DNA of 64,000 nucleotides from Muricoccus roseus (GCF_900141905.1 NZ_FQZF01000004.1:186001-250000); one strand, 5' to 3'; shown: positions 52,767 through 63,342, numbered from the stretch's first letter. Notes: a model not told the origin generated them from the letters alone. Translations and numbers: made by a program.

Positions 52767-53555
52767 CTACTGCTTCTTGTGTCCGGGTTCGGCCATGCCG
52801 CGATGCATCTCCGCCGTCACCGCGGCGGGCAGCACGTTGGCCATGGCGGACTGCACCTTGTTCTTCAGGCCGTAGACCACGTCGCCATCACCGCGCAGCA
52901 TGGCCGCGAAGCCGGTCTTCGCCACCTCCGCCGGGTCGTCCTTCTTCTGCTGGCCGACCGGCGTGTCCATGAGGTCGCCGCGCTCGAAGAACTCGGTCTC
53001 GGTCGGGCCGGGCATGAGGCAGGTGACGGTGATGTTGGTGTCCTTCAGCTCGTTCCGGATGGCCCAGGAGAAGGAGTTCAGGAACGACTTGGTGCCGTTG
53101 TACACCGCCTGGAAGGTGCCGGGCATGAAGCCGGCGATGGAGCCGGTGATCAGGATCTTCCCGGCGTTCCGCGCCCGCATCTCCCGCCCGACCTTCTGGA
53201 TCAGGTAGATCGTGCCGGTGATGTTGGTGTCCACCACGCGGCGCGCCTCGTCCCAGTCCTGGTCGAGAAAGCCCTTGCCGAGGCCGCGCCCCGCATTGGC
53301 GACGAGAACCTCGACCGGGCGGCCCTTCGTGGCCGCGAGGAGCTGGTCCACGCCTCCGGTGGTGGCGAGGTCGGCCTGGACGGCCTCGACCTTCGTGCCC
53401 GAGGCGCGCAGCTCGGTGGCGGCCGCCTCGATCTCCGGCTCGTCGGCCACGATCAGCAGGTCATAGCCATGCTGCGCGGCCTCCTTCGCCAGCTCCCGGC
53501 CGATGCCGGTGGATGCGCCCGTGACGATGGCCAGAGGCTTCATGGATTCAGCCAT
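52767..53555 (-). CDS. Short-chain dehydrogenase/reductase
   Basis: 262 residues. Classical SDR: AIVTGASTGIGRELAKEAAQ (NAD(P)-binding TGxxxGIG), VLVANAGRGLGKGF, the catalytic Ser in LITGSIAGFMPG and YNGTKSFLNSF (YxxxK). VTCLMPGPTETEFFERGDL follows. Substrate unknown. Third gene of a minus-strand set of oxidoreductases; 24 bases downstream of the zinc alcohol dehydrogenase, so probably co-transcribed. Confidence 0.9.
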   Translation of the reverse strand: MAESMKPLAIVTGASTGIGRELAKEAAQHGYDLLIVADEPEIEAAATELRASGTKVEAVQADLATTGGVDQLLAATKGRPVEVLVANAGRGLGKGFLDQDWDEARRVVDTNITGTIYLIQKVGREMRARNAGKILITGSIAGFMPGTFQAVYNGTKSFLNSFSWAIRNELKDTNITVTCLMPGPTETEFFERGDLMDTPVGQQKKDDPAEVAKTGFAAMLRGDGDVVYGLKNKVQSAMANVLPAAVTAEMHRGMAEPGHKKQ

Positions 53556-53579
53556 GGTGGCTTCCTTGTGCTTCGGGGG

Positions 53580-54749
53580 TCAGGGCTTCAGGACGACCTT
53601 GATGCAGCCGTCCTTCTTGTCCCGGAAGGTCTTGTAGAGATCGGGCCCATCCTCGAGCTTCGCCGTGTGGGTGATGACGAAGGAGGGGTCGATTTCCCCC
53701 TTCTGGATTCGCTCGAGAAGGATGGGCAGGTAGTGCTGCACCGGGGTCTGGGCCATGCGGAAGGTCAGGCCGCGGTTGATGGCGGACCCCATCGGGATCT
53801 TGTCTAGGAAGCCCCCATAGACGCCGATGATGGAAACCGTGCCGAAGTTCCGCACGCAATGGATCGCCTGGCGAAGCACATGGGGGCGGTCCGTCCCCAT
53901 GAAGGTCGCGACCTTGATGCGGTCGATCACGGAATCGAAGCTGGCGAAGGTGTCGGCCTCCGTGCCCACCGCGTCGATGCAGGCATCGGCGCCGCGGCCC
54001 TTCGTCTTCTCCTGGATCGCGTCATAGACATCGACCTCGCGGAAATCGAGCGTCTCGGCACCAGCCGCGCGGGCCATGGCCAGGCGCTCCGGCACGGTAT
54101 CGATCGCGATCACGCGCTCCGCGCCCAGCAGGAAGGCGCTGCGGATCGCCATCTGCCCCACCGGGCCGCAGCCCCATATGGCGATGGTCTCGCCGCCTTT
54201 GATGTTGCAGAACTCGGCGCCCATGTAGCCCGTGGGGAAGATGTCCGAGAGGAAGAGAACCTGCTCGTCCGTCATCCCCTCCGGCACCTTGATGGGGCCG
54301 ACATCGGCATAGGGCACGCGCACATATTCGGCCTGCCCGCCCGGGAAGCCGCCGAGGATGTGGGAGTAGCCGAACAGCCCGGCGGGCGAGTGGCCCCACA
54401 TCTTCTCGGCCACCTTGGCATTCGGGTTGGACCGCTCGCAGCCCGAGAACCAGCCGTTCTTGCAGAAGAAGCACTCGCCGCAGGAGATGGTGAAGGGCAC
54501 CACCACGCGGTCGCCGACCTTCAGCTTCTTGTTGTCCTTGCCGACCTCGACGACCTCGCCCATGCATTCATGGCCGACCACGTCGCCACGCTCCATGCCC
54601 GGGATCATCCCGTCCATGATGTGCAGGTCGGACCCGCAGATGGCGCAGGAGGAAACCTTGATGATGGCGTCGCGGCCGTCCTCGATCTTCGGGTCGGGCA
54701 CGGTCTCGCAGCGCATGTCGCCCTTGCCGTGCCAGGTGATCGCCTTCAT
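53580..54749 (-). CDS. Zinc-dependent alcohol dehydrogenase (formaldehyde dehydrogenase-like)
   Basis: 389 residues. Medium-chain dehydrogenase: catalytic zinc site in [15 protein letters not shown] and [12 protein letters not shown]; structural zinc Cys cluster [20 protein letters not shown]; Rossmann motif [20 protein letters not shown]. The long C-terminal region and the [20 protein letters not shown] segment match the glutathione-independent formaldehyde dehydrogenase-like group. It likely oxidises or reduces a small aldehyde or alcohol. Sits between two SDR genes on the same strand. Confidence 0.9.
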   Translation of the reverse strand: MKAITWHGKGDMRCETVPDPKIEDGRDAIIKVSSCAICGSDLHIMDGMIPGMERGDVVGHECMGEVVEVGKDNKKLKVGDRVVVPFTISCGECFFCKNGWFSGCERSNPNAKVAEKMWGHSPAGLFGYSHILGGFPGGQAEYVRVPYADVGPIKVPEGMTDEQVLFLSDIFPTGYMGAEFCNIKGGETIAIWGCGPVGQMAIRSAFLLGAERVIAIDTVPERLAMARAAGAETLDFREVDVYDAIQEKTKGRGADACIDAVGTEADTFASFDSVIDRIKVATFMGTDRPHVLRQAIHCVRNFGTVSIIGVYGGFLDKIPMGSAINRGLTFRMAQTPVQHYLPILLERIQKGEIDPSFVITHTAKLEDGPDLYKTFRDKKDGCIKVVLKP

Positions 54750-54865
54750 GCGGGTGGTCTCCAGGAATGTGGGGAGCGGCGCGCCGGAGGGGGCGCGGCC
54801 GGGCCATTCAGGGGATTGGAACGCGAGGCGGCGCGATCCGCTGCATGGCGGCGCGCCGCGGCGCG

Positions 54866-55738
54866 TCAGCCGTTCACTACATCCCCGCCATTCGGGTGCA
54901 GCACCTGCCCGTTGATGTAGGAACTGTCCGCCTCCGAGGCGAGGAAGATGTAGGAGGGCGCGACCTCGTCCGGCTGCCCGGCGCGCCCCATCTTGGCGGA
55001 GCTGCCATGCTGGGCCGTGCGCTCCTCGTTGAAGCTGGCGGGGATCAGCGGCGTCCAGATCGGCCCCGGCGCCACCGCGTTCACGCGGATCTTGCGCTTC
55101 TCGAAAAGCTGCTGCGACAGGCTGCGCGTGAAGGCGACGATCGCACCCTTGGTGCTGGCATAGTCCACCAGCTGCGGGCTGCCGCGATAGGCGGTGACCG
55201 AGGTGGTGTTGATGATCGCGCCGCCATCCGGCATGTGCGGCAGCGCGTATTTCGCCATCCAGAAATAGCCGAAGATGTTGGTGCGGAAGGTGCGCTCCAC
55301 CTGCGCCTCCTCGATGTCGGCGAGATAGGCGACCTCATGCTGCTCGGCGGCGTTGTTCACCAGCACGTCGATGCGCCCGCCGAGGAAGGCGACGGCGCGG
55401 GTGATGAAGCCCTTTACGAAGCTGGAATCGCCCACATCGCCCGCATAGGTCTCGCAGCGCCGCCCCGCGGCCTCGATCAGCCGCTTCGTCTCGGCGGCAT
55501 CCTCATGCTCGTCCTTGTAAAGGATGACGACATCCGCGCCCTCCTTGGCGAAGCCGACGGCGACCGCGCGCCCGATGCCGGAATCGCCGCCGGTCACGAT
55601 CGCCTTTTTGCCCTCCAGCTTGCCCGATGCCTTCCACCCCTCCATCGAGGACTGGGGGCGCGGCGTCATCTCCGCCTCGCTTCCGGGCTGGTGGTCCTGG
55701 TGCTGGGGCGGCTGGGGGGGCTTGGGCTTGTCGGACAT
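54866..55738 (-). CDS. SDR oxidoreductase, YghA/general-stress type
   Basis: 290 residues. A ~35-residue Pro/Gln-rich N-terminus ([20 protein letters not shown]) then [40 protein letters not shown], the Ser-bearing [13 protein letters not shown] and [20 protein letters not shown] (YxxxK). The N-terminal tail and the ending [20 protein letters not shown] are typical of the YghA/GSP39 group linked to stress. First gene of the oxidoreductase set; 116 bases separate it from the alcohol dehydrogenase. Confidence 0.9.
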   Translation of the reverse strand: MSDKPKPPQPPQHQDHQPGSEAEMTPRPQSSMEGWKASGKLEGKKAIVTGGDSGIGRAVAVGFAKEGADVVILYKDEHEDAAETKRLIEAAGRRCETYAGDVGDSSFVKGFITRAVAFLGGRIDVLVNNAAEQHEVAYLADIEEAQVERTFRTNIFGYFWMAKYALPHMPDGGAIINTTSVTAYRGSPQLVDYASTKGAIVAFTRSLSQQLFEKRKIRVNAVAPGPIWTPLIPASFNEERTAQHGSSAKMGRAGQPDEVAPSYIFLASEADSSYINGQVLHPNGGDVVNG

Positions 55739-55843
55739 GCATCGACTCCTTGGCCCCGGCAGAACGGGAGCCGCGGCGCGGCGGTTTCCCCGCGCGGCCG
55801 AATTAACCCTCTGATTAACCTGTGTGAGTCACTCTCCCGCCCG

Positions 55844-56551
55844 ATGAGCACGCAGCCCATTCAGCCCCTGGCCGCGCGCCCGGCGCGCCCCGCGAAGGCG
55901 GTAGCCAAGACGGCGGACTTCAAGGGCGCCCTGGCCCGCGCGCAGGTCCCCTTCTCCATACCGGCGCCACAACAGGCCGCCCGGACCATGCCGGAAAGCC
56001 GGGTGGCAACGCGGACGGCTGATTCGGTCTTCCGGGGCCGGATCGCGGCGCAGGAGAGCGCGGGCGCGGGCTGGGCTGCGCGCAACGCCAGCTCTGGCGC
56101 CCTCGGCCGCTACCAGATGCTGCCCGTGGCGCTGCGGGACATCGGCTGGCAGGACGCGGCCGGTGGCTGGACCGAGCGTGCCGCGGCCATGAGCGTGCGG
56201 AGCGAAGCCGATTTCCTCGCCAACCCCGCGGCGCAGGAGGCCGCCATGGGCCTGTTCCTGCAGCGCGCCGAACGGCAGCTGGCCGCCAATGGCGCCCTGG
56301 GCGCGGCCGGCCAGACCGTGACGGCCACCGACGGGCAGCCCCTCGCCATCACCCAGGCCGGGTTGGTCGCCGCCGCCCATCGCCGGGGCGCCGGGGCGGT
56401 GGCGCGCTAGCTGGAGCACCGCACCCGCACCCCGGAAGCGCCCCTGCCCGAAGCCACCCGCGCGGCCTTCGCGAGCGTGGAGCAGCGCCTCCGCGACTTC
56501 GCCGGGGTGAGCTATGCCGGCGCCCGCACGGGCGTCAGCCCTTCCGCATGA
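55844..56551 (+). pseudogene. Gene interrupted by an in-frame TAG; lysozyme-like/transglycosylase-related
   Basis: From ATG 55844 the frame runs 188 codons to TAG 56408-56410, then continues open for 46 more codons to TGA 56549-56551. The extension keeps G/C at nearly every third position and reads LEHRTRTPEAPLPEATRAAF and beyond, which looks like the lost C-terminus. The body has RGRIAAQESAGAGWAARNAS, SGALGRYQMLPVALRDIGWQ and FLANPAAQEAAMGLFLQRAE, resembling lysozyme/transglycosylase-like exported proteins. Either a nonsense mutation or a sequencing error (a single base could restore Tyr or Trp). The tail overlaps the convergent GNAT gene by 17 bases. Confidence 0.7.
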
Positions 56552-57011
56552 ACAGCACCGGCATGGAGAGGCCCCCGCCCAGCGGCCGCTCCCCCGGCCG
56601 GTCCGCGACATAGCCGAGGCTCTCGTAGAAGGGCACCGCGCCGAGATAGGCCCGCAGCACGAAGCGGCGGTGCCCCGCGGTCCGTGCACGGTCCTCCGCC
56701 GCCCGCACCAGCCGCGTCGCCAGTCCCTGCCGCGCCGCATCGGGGTGCACGAAGACCTTGCGGATGCGGGCCACCTCCCCTTCCTGGCTGCCCCAGCCCG
56801 CGCTGCCGAGCAGGGTGCCTGCCCCTTCCGCCACCCACAGGTCGCTCGCCAGTACCTCGGGCGCATAGTCCGGGGCGTTCAGCATGGCGGTGTAGGCGGG
56901 CACGAGCTCCGGCGGGTAGGCCGCCGTTGCCAGGGCGGCGAAGGACGCGGCGTGCAGCGCCACCAGCGCCGGCATCTCCTCGGGTTGCAGAGGGCGGATC
57001 AGGGGCGTCAT
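56535..57011 (-). CDS. GNAT-family N-acetyltransferase
   Basis: 158 residues from ATG 57011. IRPLQPEEMPALVALHAASF opens the fold; ARIRKVFVHPDAARQGLATR is the acetyl-CoA-binding motif A (the loop reads R-x-G-L-A) and AYLGAVPFYESLGYV is motif B. It transfers an acetyl group from acetyl-CoA; acceptor unknown. Divergent from the Bug receptor gene with ~95 bases between. Confidence 0.88.
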   Translation of the reverse strand: MTPLIRPLQPEEMPALVALHAASFAALATAAYPPELVPAYTAMLNAPDYAPEVLASDLWVAEGAGTLLGSAGWGSQEGEVARIRKVFVHPDAARQGLATRLVRAAEDRARTAGHRRFVLRAYLGAVPFYESLGYVADRPGERPLGGGLSMPVLFMRKG

Positions 57012-57104
57012 CGGGATCTCCTGCCTCGACCGTGGCACCGGCCGGGCGCAAGATCGGGCGATGACCCCGTGCCGCCAAGAGCACCGGGACGATGGAGGAT
57101 ATCG

Positions 57105-58100
57105 ATGCGGTTTCCCAAGGGCCCCTTGTTCCGCCGGCGCCAGCTCGGCGCCCTGGCCGGCGGTGCCCTGCTGCCCGCCCCGGCCGTTCTGGCACAGGGA
57201 ACGGGCACCTTCCCCAACCGCCCGATCCGGGTGGTCATCGCCTTCGCCGCCGGCGGCAATTCCGACACGATGGCGCGGCTGATCCAGCCCCGGCTCTCCG
57301 AATTCCTGGGCCAGTCGGTGGTGGTGGAGAACCGGACGGGGGCGGGCGGCGCGCTCGCCGCCGGCCAGGTCGCCGCCGCGCCGGCCGATGGCCACACGCT
57401 GCTCTTCGACGCGGCCTCCTTCATCATCGCCCAGTTCATCCACCGGAACCTGCCCTTCGATTACGAGAAGGACTTCGCGCCGATCGGCATGGTGGCGGAG
57501 GTGCCCTACATCCTGGCCGTCACGAACTCGACCGGCATCACCGACCTGAAGGGCTATGTCGAGCAGGCGAAGATCATGCGGGACGGGATGCCCTACGGCT
57601 CCCCCGGCATCGGCAATACCGGCCACTTGGCGGGGGCGCTACTGGCTCACCGCTCCGGCACGAAGATGGAGCACATCCCCTATCGTGGCGGGGCCGAGGT
57701 GGCGCGGGACCTGGCGGCCGGCACCCTGCCCTCGGGCTATCTCTCGCTGAACTCCCTGGCCCCGGTGCTGGAGGCCGGGAGGGCACGGGCCATCGCGCTC
57801 ACCAGCGGCCGGCGCATGGGGGTGGAGAACGTGCCCACCATAGCCGAATCCGGCTTCCCCGGCTTCGACCTGACGAGCTGGAACGCGATGTTCTGCCGCA
57901 CCGGCACGCCCGAGCCGGTCCGCCGCCGGCTGGAGGAGGCCGTGAACTTCGCTACCGCCGATGAGGAGGTACGCCGCCGGCTGGGCACCATGGGCGCCTC
58001 CGCCGTGCCGGCCGAAGCCGACAAGCTGGCCGCGCGCCTCATCAGCGAGCGGGCCCTGGTCCAGAACCTGATGCGGGACACGGGCATCAGCTTCGGATGA
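57105..58100 (+). CDS. Bug-family tripartite tricarboxylate transporter solute-binding protein
   Basis: 331 residues from ATG 57105 with GATGGAGGA upstream. Signal peptide with paired arginines (LFRRRQLGALAGGALLPAPA), cleaved near LAQG. The mature protein has the Bug hallmarks PNRPIRVVIAFAAGGNSDTM, VVVENRTGAGGALAAGQVAA and ADGHTLLFDAASF. Bug receptors bind carboxylates and related solutes in the periplasm. As often in this group, no TctA/TctB membrane genes accompany it. A strong hairpin follows. Confidence 0.92.
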   Translation: MRFPKGPLFRRRQLGALAGGALLPAPAVLAQGTGTFPNRPIRVVIAFAAGGNSDTMARLIQPRLSEFLGQSVVVENRTGAGGALAAGQVAAAPADGHTLLFDAASFIIAQFIHRNLPFDYEKDFAPIGMVAEVPYILAVTNSTGITDLKGYVEQAKIMRDGMPYGSPGIGNTGHLAGALLAHRSGTKMEHIPYRGGAEVARDLAAGTLPSGYLSLNSLAPVLEAGRARAIALTSGRRMGVENVPTIAESGFPGFDLTSWNAMFCRTGTPEPVRRRLEEAVNFATADEEVRRRLGTMGASAVPAEADKLAARLISERALVQNLMRDTGISFG

Positions 58101-58103
58101 GGA

Positions 58104-58134
58104 AAGGGCGCGCCAGCGATGCTGGCGCGCCCTT
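58104..58134. terminator. 14-bp hairpin between convergent Bug receptor and ndk genes
   Basis: AAGGGCGCGCCAGC (58104-58117), loop GAT, then its exact complement (58121-58134). Three bases after the Bug stop and 44 bases beyond the end of ndk, so it can serve both. No T tract. Confidence 0.65.
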
Positions 58135-58178
58135 CCGAAATTCCAAAGGAGGGGAGGCGGGCCTCCCCGGTCCCTGGC

Positions 58179-58601
58179 TCAGCCGACGATCTCGTTGCCG
58201 GCGAAGAAGTAGGCGATCTCGATCGCAGCGTTCTCCGGGCTGTCGGAGCCATGGACCGAGTTGGCCTCGATGCTCTCGGCGAAGAGCTTGCGGATGGTGC
58301 CCTCGGCGGCGTTCGCCGGGTTGGTGGCGCCCATGATCTCGCGGTTCTTGGCCACCGCGTCCTCACCCTCGAGCACCTGAACGACCACGGGGCCGGAGGT
58401 CATGAAGGAGACGAGGTCCTTGAAGAAGGGGCGCTCCTTGTGGACGCCGTAGAAGGTCTCGGCCATCTGCTGGGTCATCTGGATGCGCTTCTGGGCGACG
58501 ATCCGGAGACCCTTCTCCTCGAAGACGGCGTTGATCTTGCCGGTCAGGTTCCGGCGGGTCGCGTCGGGCTTGAGGATGCTGAAGGTGCGCTCGGTGGCCA
58601 T
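58179..58601 (-). CDS. ndk: Nucleoside diphosphate kinase
   Basis: 140 residues from ATG 58601, the standard Ndk length. [20 protein letters not shown] starts the fold, [20 protein letters not shown] carries the family loop and [18 protein letters not shown] contains the catalytic His. It equalises nucleoside triphosphate pools by phosphate transfer. Monocistronic; convergent with the Bug receptor. Confidence 0.98.
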   Translation of the reverse strand: MATERTFSILKPDATRRNLTGKINAVFEEKGLRIVAQKRIQMTQQMAETFYGVHKERPFFKDLVSFMTSGPVVVQVLEGEDAVAKNREIMGATNPANAAEGTIRKLFAESIEANSVHGSDSPENAAIEIAYFFAGNEIVG

Positions 58602-58777
58602 GGCGGGGGTTCCTTGGTTGGTGGGGGGCCGGGTAGCCGCCGGGCGCGCATTCGGCAAGGGGGAGAGGGCCGGGGCCCTCCATCAGCCGGGCGCGCCGGC
58701 CTTCCCGGCGGGCCCGTCCGGGGCTGGATCGAGGCCGGGAAGGGGGGCGCCGCATGGGCGCCCCGCCGCCTTCGGGC

Positions 58778-59965
58778 TCAGCGCGAGGGCGTGCCCGGCC
58801 AGTCCGGCCGCGCCACCCGCAGCAGCGCGTATCCCAGCAGCCCCGAGACCAGAGATCCGGCCAGGATGCCGATCTTCGCCTCGGCCTGCAGCAGCGGCTC
58901 CCCCGGGAAGGCCAGGAGGGTGATGAACAGGCTCATGGTAAAGCCGATGCCGCAAAGGAGCGCCGTGCCGAAGAGCTGGGTGCGGCTGGCATAGGCGGGC
59001 ATGTCCGCCAGCCCCAGCCGGATCGACAGCAGCGAGGCCCCGAAGACGCCCACGGCCTTGCCGATCAGCAGGCCCAGCCCCACGCCGAGCGTCACCGGCG
59101 CCATCAGCGCCGAGCCGGGCAGGCCGAGGACGGGCACGCCGGCATTCGCCAGGCCGAAGATCGGCACGATAAGGAAGCCGACCGGGATGTGCAGCGCATG
59201 CTCCAGCCGGTGCAGCGGGCTCGACACCTCGTCATCCGGCGCGGCGGGGCGGGCGCGCAGCGGGATGCACAGGGCGAGGAACACGCCGGCCAGGGTGGCA
59301 TGCACGCCCGAGCGCAGGACCAGGACCCAGAGGACGACGCCGAGGAGGAGGTAGGGCCAGAGCACGAGCACCCGCGCCCGGTTCAACCCGAACAGCACCG
59401 CGAGCACCAGGGCCGCGCCGGCCAGGTCCGGCAGGGACAGGCCGGAGGTGTAGAAGAGGGCGATGATCACCACCGCCCCGAGGTCGTCGATGATCGCCAG
59501 CGCCGCGAGGAACACCCGGAGCGAGGCGGGCACGCGGTTGCCGAGGAGGGAGATCACGCCCAGGGCGAAAGCGATGTCCGTCGCGGCCGGGATCGCCCAG
59601 CCATGCGAGGTCTCCGCGGGGTTGATCAGGAGAAAGACCAGCGCCGGCACGGCCATGCCGCCGGCCGCCGCGATTCCGGGCAGGGCCCGGCGCGGCCAGG
59701 TGGAAAGCTGGCCGTCCAGCGCCTCGCGCTTGATCTCCAGCCCCACCAGCAGGAAGAACACGGCCATCAGCCCGTCATTGATCCAGTGCTCGACCGAGAG
59801 CGGGCCCAGATAGGCATGCAGCACCGCCTCATAGGTTCCGGCCAGGGGCGAGTTGGCGATGACCAGGGCGAGCGCCGCAGACCCCATCAGCACGAGACCG
59901 GCCGAGGATTGCCCCTCGAGGAAGCGTCGGAGGGCACTGGGCCGGGCATGCTTAGGCGAGGCCAT
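58778..59965 (-). CDS. nhaA: Na+/H+ antiporter NhaA
   Basis: 395 residues from ATG 59965. About 12 membrane helices. [20 protein letters not shown] and [20 protein letters not shown] contain the paired aspartates (DD) of the NhaA transport site; [20 protein letters not shown] and [11 protein letters not shown] are also signature segments. It exchanges Na+ for H+ at alkaline pH or high salt. Divergent from the ABC-F gene. Confidence 0.97.
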   Translation of the reverse strand: MASPKHARPSALRRFLEGQSSAGLVLMGSAALALVIANSPLAGTYEAVLHAYLGPLSVEHWINDGLMAVFFLLVGLEIKREALDGQLSTWPRRALPGIAAAGGMAVPALVFLLINPAETSHGWAIPAATDIAFALGVISLLGNRVPASLRVFLAALAIIDDLGAVVIIALFYTSGLSLPDLAGAALVLAVLFGLNRARVLVLWPYLLLGVVLWVLVLRSGVHATLAGVFLALCIPLRARPAAPDDEVSSPLHRLEHALHIPVGFLIVPIFGLANAGVPVLGLPGSALMAPVTLGVGLGLLIGKAVGVFGASLLSIRLGLADMPAYASRTQLFGTALLCGIGFTMSLFITLLAFPGEPLLQAEAKIGILAGSLVSGLLGYALLRVARPDWPGTPSR

Positions 59966-60103
59966 GGTGGGTCCTTTGTTGTGGCTGAGCCGCCGTATCA
60001 CGCATGGCGGGCTGCGCCAGGGCAAATCGAGAGTTCCCGGATCGGGGCTGCTCCCCGCCGATAGCCGTTTCGCTGCGCTGCGGTGCGGGGTAGAAGCCCG
60101 GCC

Positions 60104-61984
60104 ATGACGGTCCTTGCCCTACGCGACCTGACCATCCGCCTGGCTGGCCGCACCCTGCTCGATGGCGCCAATCTCCAGCTCGACCCCGGCCGCAAGCTCG
60201 GGCTCGTCGGCCGGAACGGCGCCGGGAAGTCCACCCTGTTCCGCGCCCTGACCGGCGCCCTGCAGCCCGATGGCGGCGAGATCCGGATCGCCAGCCGCGC
60301 CCGCATGGCCCATGTGGCGCAGGAGCAGCCGGGTACGGATGTCTCGCTGATCGAAACGGTGCTGGCGGCCGACACCGAGCGCGCCGCCCTGCTGGCCGAG
60401 CGCGAGCATGGCGACCCCGCCCGGGTGGCCGAGGTGCAGGAGCGGCTGATCGCGATCGGCGCCGATGCCGCCGCGGCGCGGGCCGGCGCCGTGCTGGCGG
60501 GCCTGGGCTTCGATGCCGCCGCCCAGCTCCGCCCGGTGCGCGAATTCTCGGGCGGCTGGCGGATGCGCGTGGCCCTGGCCTGCGCGCTCTCGCTGGAGCC
60601 GGACCTGCTGCTGCTGGACGAGCCGACCAACCACCTGGACCTGGAGGCGACCCTCTGGCTGGAGGGCTGGCTGAAGCGCTTCCCCGGCGCGGCCATCATC
60701 ATCTCCCACGACCGGGAGGTGCTGGACGAGTGCGTGGACAGCATCGCGCATCTCGACCGCGGCAAGATCACCACCTATCCCGGCGGCTATTCGGAATTCG
60801 TGCGCATCCGCACGGAGCGCATGGCCCAGCAGGCGGCGCAGAACGCGAAGATCGTGGCCGAGCGCGCCCATATGCAGGCCTTCGTGGACCGGTTCCGCGC
60901 CAAGGCCAGCAAGGCGCGCCAGGCGCAGTCCCGCATCAAGGCGCTGGAGAAGCTGCCCGCCGTCTCGGCCATCGTCGAGGACGTCGCGACACGCTTCGAG
61001 TTCCCCGACCCGCCCGAGGTGCCGCCGCCCATCCTGACCATGTATGGCGCGAGCGTCGGCTATGGCGACCGCACCATTCTCCGCGGCCTGGAGCTCCGGC
61101 TCGACCAGGAGGACCGGGTGGCGCTGCTGGGCGCCAACGGCAACGGCAAGTCCACCCTGGCCAAGCTCATCGCCGGCAAGCTGGAGCCCCGGGGGGGCGA
61201 GGTCCGCCGCGCCCCGCGGCTGAAGATCGGCTATTTCGACCAGCACCAGGCCGAGGCGCTGGACCCGAACGGCACGCCGCTGACCCATATGCAGCACGCC
61301 ATGCCCAAGGCGACCGTGACCCAGGCCCGTGCCCAGCTCGCGCGCTTCGGGCTGGACGAGGACCGGGCCACCACCCTCATCAAGGACTGCTCGGGCGGCG
61401 AGAAGGCCCGGCTGCTGCTGGCGCTGACCACGCGGGACGCGCCCCAGCTTCTGATCCTGGACGAGCCGACCAACCACCTGGACATCGACGCGCGCGAGGC
61501 GATGGTCCGCGCCCTGGCGGAGTACAAGGGCGCCGTGGTCCTCATCACCCACGACCCGCATATGGTGGAGCTGGCGGCGGACAGCCTCTGGCTGGTGGCG
61601 GACGGGGCGGTGAAGCCCTTCGACGGCGACTTGGCGGATTACCGCGCCTGGCTCGCCGGCCGCGCCCGCGATGCCCGCAGCGAGGCCCGCGCCGCCCGGG
61701 GGGAGAGCGATGCCCCCGCCAAGCCCACCGCCGCCAGCCGCGCCGCCGCCCGTGCCGCCCTGGCCCCCATCCGGGAGCGGGTGAAGGAGATCGAGGCGCG
61801 GATGGAGAAGTTGCGCCTGGAGGACCGGCTGCTGGAGCGAAAGCTTTCGGACACCGAGACCTATGCGCGCTTCAAGCCGGCGGACATCACCTGGGCCAAC
61901 ACCCGCCGCGCCGCCATCGCCGACATCATGGCGAAGCTGGAAGAGGAGTGGCTGGAACTCTCGGAAAAGCTCGAGGCGGCATGA
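60104..61984 (+). CDS. ABC-F family ATPase (Uup/YheS-like)
   Basis: 626 residues from ATG 60104. Two ABC domains in one chain without membrane segments: Walker [10 protein letters not shown] and GANGNGKST; signature [12 protein letters not shown] and [12 protein letters not shown]; Walker [21 protein letters not shown] and [20 protein letters not shown]. The linker (~240-300) is helical and charged, and the C-terminal ~80 residues form a coiled coil ([20 protein letters not shown]). ABC-F proteins act on the ribosome or, for Uup, in DNA processes. Confidence 0.93.
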   Translation: MTVLALRDLTIRLAGRTLLDGANLQLDPGRKLGLVGRNGAGKSTLFRALTGALQPDGGEIRIASRARMAHVAQEQPGTDVSLIETVLAADTERAALLAEREHGDPARVAEVQERLIAIGADAAAARAGAVLAGLGFDAAAQLRPVREFSGGWRMRVALACALSLEPDLLLLDEPTNHLDLEATLWLEGWLKRFPGAAIIISHDREVLDECVDSIAHLDRGKITTYPGGYSEFVRIRTERMAQQAAQNAKIVAERAHMQAFVDRFRAKASKARQAQSRIKALEKLPAVSAIVEDVATRFEFPDPPEVPPPILTMYGASVGYGDRTILRGLELRLDQEDRVALLGANGNGKSTLAKLIAGKLEPRGGEVRRAPRLKIGYFDQHQAEALDPNGTPLTHMQHAMPKATVTQARAQLARFGLDEDRATTLIKDCSGGEKARLLLALTTRDAPQLLILDEPTNHLDIDAREAMVRALAEYKGAVVLITHDPHMVELAADSLWLVADGAVKPFDGDLADYRAWLAGRARDARSEARAARGESDAPAKPTAASRAAARAALAPIRERVKEIEARMEKLRLEDRLLERKLSDTETYARFKPADITWANTRRAAIADIMAKLEEEWLELSEKLEAA

Positions 61985-62061
61985 GCGCCCGGATTCCATT
62001 GTGATGTTGAAATCGTCTTCCCGGCCGGCCCAGTCTGGGCGCATGGGCGGGGAGCGGAACG

Positions 62062-62478
62062 ATGGTCGAGAGCGACGTCACGGCGCGCAACCTGGCGCGC
62101 GTGCAGGACATCTATGGCCGCTATGCGGAAGGCGACCGGTCGGCGCTCTATGAGGCGCTGTCGCCCGAGGTCTCCTGGAGCTCCGCCGGCGACGGGGCGC
62201 TCCCCTGGGCCGGCACCCGCCGGGGGCCGGAGGGGGTCAGGAGCTATTTCGACGCCCTCGATGCCCAGGGCGAGGTCACGGGCTACGAGGTGGAGCAGGT
62301 GATCGCCCAGGGCGAATGGATCGCGGTCCTGGCCTGCGCCACCATCCGCTACCGCGGCAACGGGCAGGAACACCGCTACGCCAAGGCCGACTTCATTCGG
62401 AGCGTGGACGGGCGGGTGGCGGATTTCCGCGAGTTCTACGACACCGCCCGCGCCTGCCGCGAGCAGAGCTGCGGCTGA
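62062..62478 (+). CDS. SnoaL/NTF2-like protein
   Basis: 138 residues. Cone-shaped NTF2 fold: ARVQDIYGRYAEGDRSALYE, LSPEVSWSSAGDGALPWAGT, GPEGVRSYFDALDAQGEVTG and FIRSVDGRVADFREFYDTAR. Many such proteins are small isomerases, cyclases or binding proteins; function not defined. It ends 14 bases from the convergent DUF6356 gene, within a hairpin that may terminate both. Confidence 0.85.
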   Translation: MVESDVTARNLARVQDIYGRYAEGDRSALYEALSPEVSWSSAGDGALPWAGTRRGPEGVRSYFDALDAQGEVTGYEVEQVIAQGEWIAVLACATIRYRGNGQEHRYAKADFIRSVDGRVADFREFYDTARACREQSCG

Positions 62479-62483
62479 GGGGA

Positions 62484-62503
62484 AGGGGGCCCTCAGGCCC
62501 CCT
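62484..62503. terminator. 8-bp hairpin between convergent small genes
   Basis: AGGGGGCC (62484-62491), loop CTCA, GGCCCCCT (62496-62503). It overlaps the end of the DUF6356 gene and follows the NTF2-like gene by 5 bases. No T tract. Confidence 0.45.
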
Positions 62504-62741
62504 GGCGCGCCTCGACCATCGCCTGCCGCTCGGCCCGCACGCGGTTCACCACCATCCGGTCATGCAGCTGCGTGACGGTTGCCGAGCCGGTGCGGGTGAA
62601 AAGGAAGGGCAGCAGCGCATGCACGAAGCAGGCGAGGGAGCCCAGCAGCATCTTCCAGCCGAACCAGGCGGCCGTGTGCATGTGCTCCGTATAGCTTTCC
62701 CCGACCGAGGCGGGATGTTCCGTGAAGGAGGGGCGAGCCAT
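62493..62741 (-). CDS. DUF6356-family membrane protein
   Basis: 82 residues. PSFTEHPASVGESYTEHMHT is the conserved opening of DUF6356, followed by one membrane segment (WKMLLGSLACFVHALLPFLF) and a charged tail HDRMVVNRVRAERQ. No function known for the family. Its start lies about 125 bases from the divergent Lrp/AsnC gene. Confidence 0.85.
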   Translation of the reverse strand: MARPSFTEHPASVGESYTEHMHTAAWFGWKMLLGSLACFVHALLPFLFTRTGSATVTQLHDRMVVNRVRAERQAMVEARQGA

Positions 62742-62866
62742 GTCCGTGATCCCTGGATGACAGGGGGAGATTAGGCCGGGGGCTCCGGCAAAACCTTGCG
62801 TTCTGTGCCGGATCTGTTGAGCATCGCGCGATTTCGTCCCCCTTATGCGAGGATTGGTGCAAATTC

Positions 62867-63334
62867 ATGCCCCTCGACGCCTTCGACCGGAAGATCCTGG
62901 ATCTCCTCCAGGAGGATGCGACCCTCTCCGTAGCGGAGGTGGCGGAACGCGCCGGGCTCTCTCCCTCGCCCTGCTGGCGCCGCATCCGCCGGCTGGAGGA
63001 GGAGGGCGTCATCCGCCGGCGCGTCGCCCTGCTGGACGCGGCGAAGATGCGCGTCGGCGTCACCGTCTTCGTGACGATCCGCACCACCCGCCACAGCATG
63101 GATTGGGCCGAGCGCTTCTGCCGGGCCGTGAGCGCGATTCCGGAGGTTCTGGAATTCCACCGGATGAGCGGCAGCGTGGACTACCTGCTGCGCGTGGTGG
63201 TGCCGGACATCGCGGCCTATGACGGCGTGTACAAGCGGCTGATCGAGATCGCCGATCTCTACGACGTCAGCTCCAGCTTCTCGATGGAGCAGATCAAGTA
63301 CACGACCGCGCTGCCCACGGGCTACGCGGCCTGA
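62867..63334 (+). CDS. Lrp/AsnC-family transcriptional regulator
   Basis: 155 residues. Helix-turn-helix at ~1-50: LDAFDRKILDLLQEDATLSV and LSPSPCWRRIRRLEEEGVIR; then the RAM/AsnC ligand domain (VTVFVTIRTTRHSMDWAERF, LEFHRMSGSVDYLLRVVVPD). Such regulators sense amino acids and often act on a neighbouring gene. Divergent from DUF6356; the AtoE-type transporter is convergent. Confidence 0.93.
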   Translation: MPLDAFDRKILDLLQEDATLSVAEVAERAGLSPSPCWRRIRRLEEEGVIRRRVALLDAAKMRVGVTVFVTIRTTRHSMDWAERFCRAVSAIPEVLEFHRMSGSVDYLLRVVVPDIAAYDGVYKRLIEIADLYDVSSSFSMEQIKYTTALPTGYAA

Positions 63335-63342
63335 CCCTGGAG

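Noticed and set aside
55739-55843. EcfG-type general stress promoter (GGAAC-N16/17-GTT) upstream of the YghA-type SDR gene
   Set aside because: GGGGAAACC and a later CGTT occur, but the -35 box has a mismatch and the spacing is off, so the match is too weak.
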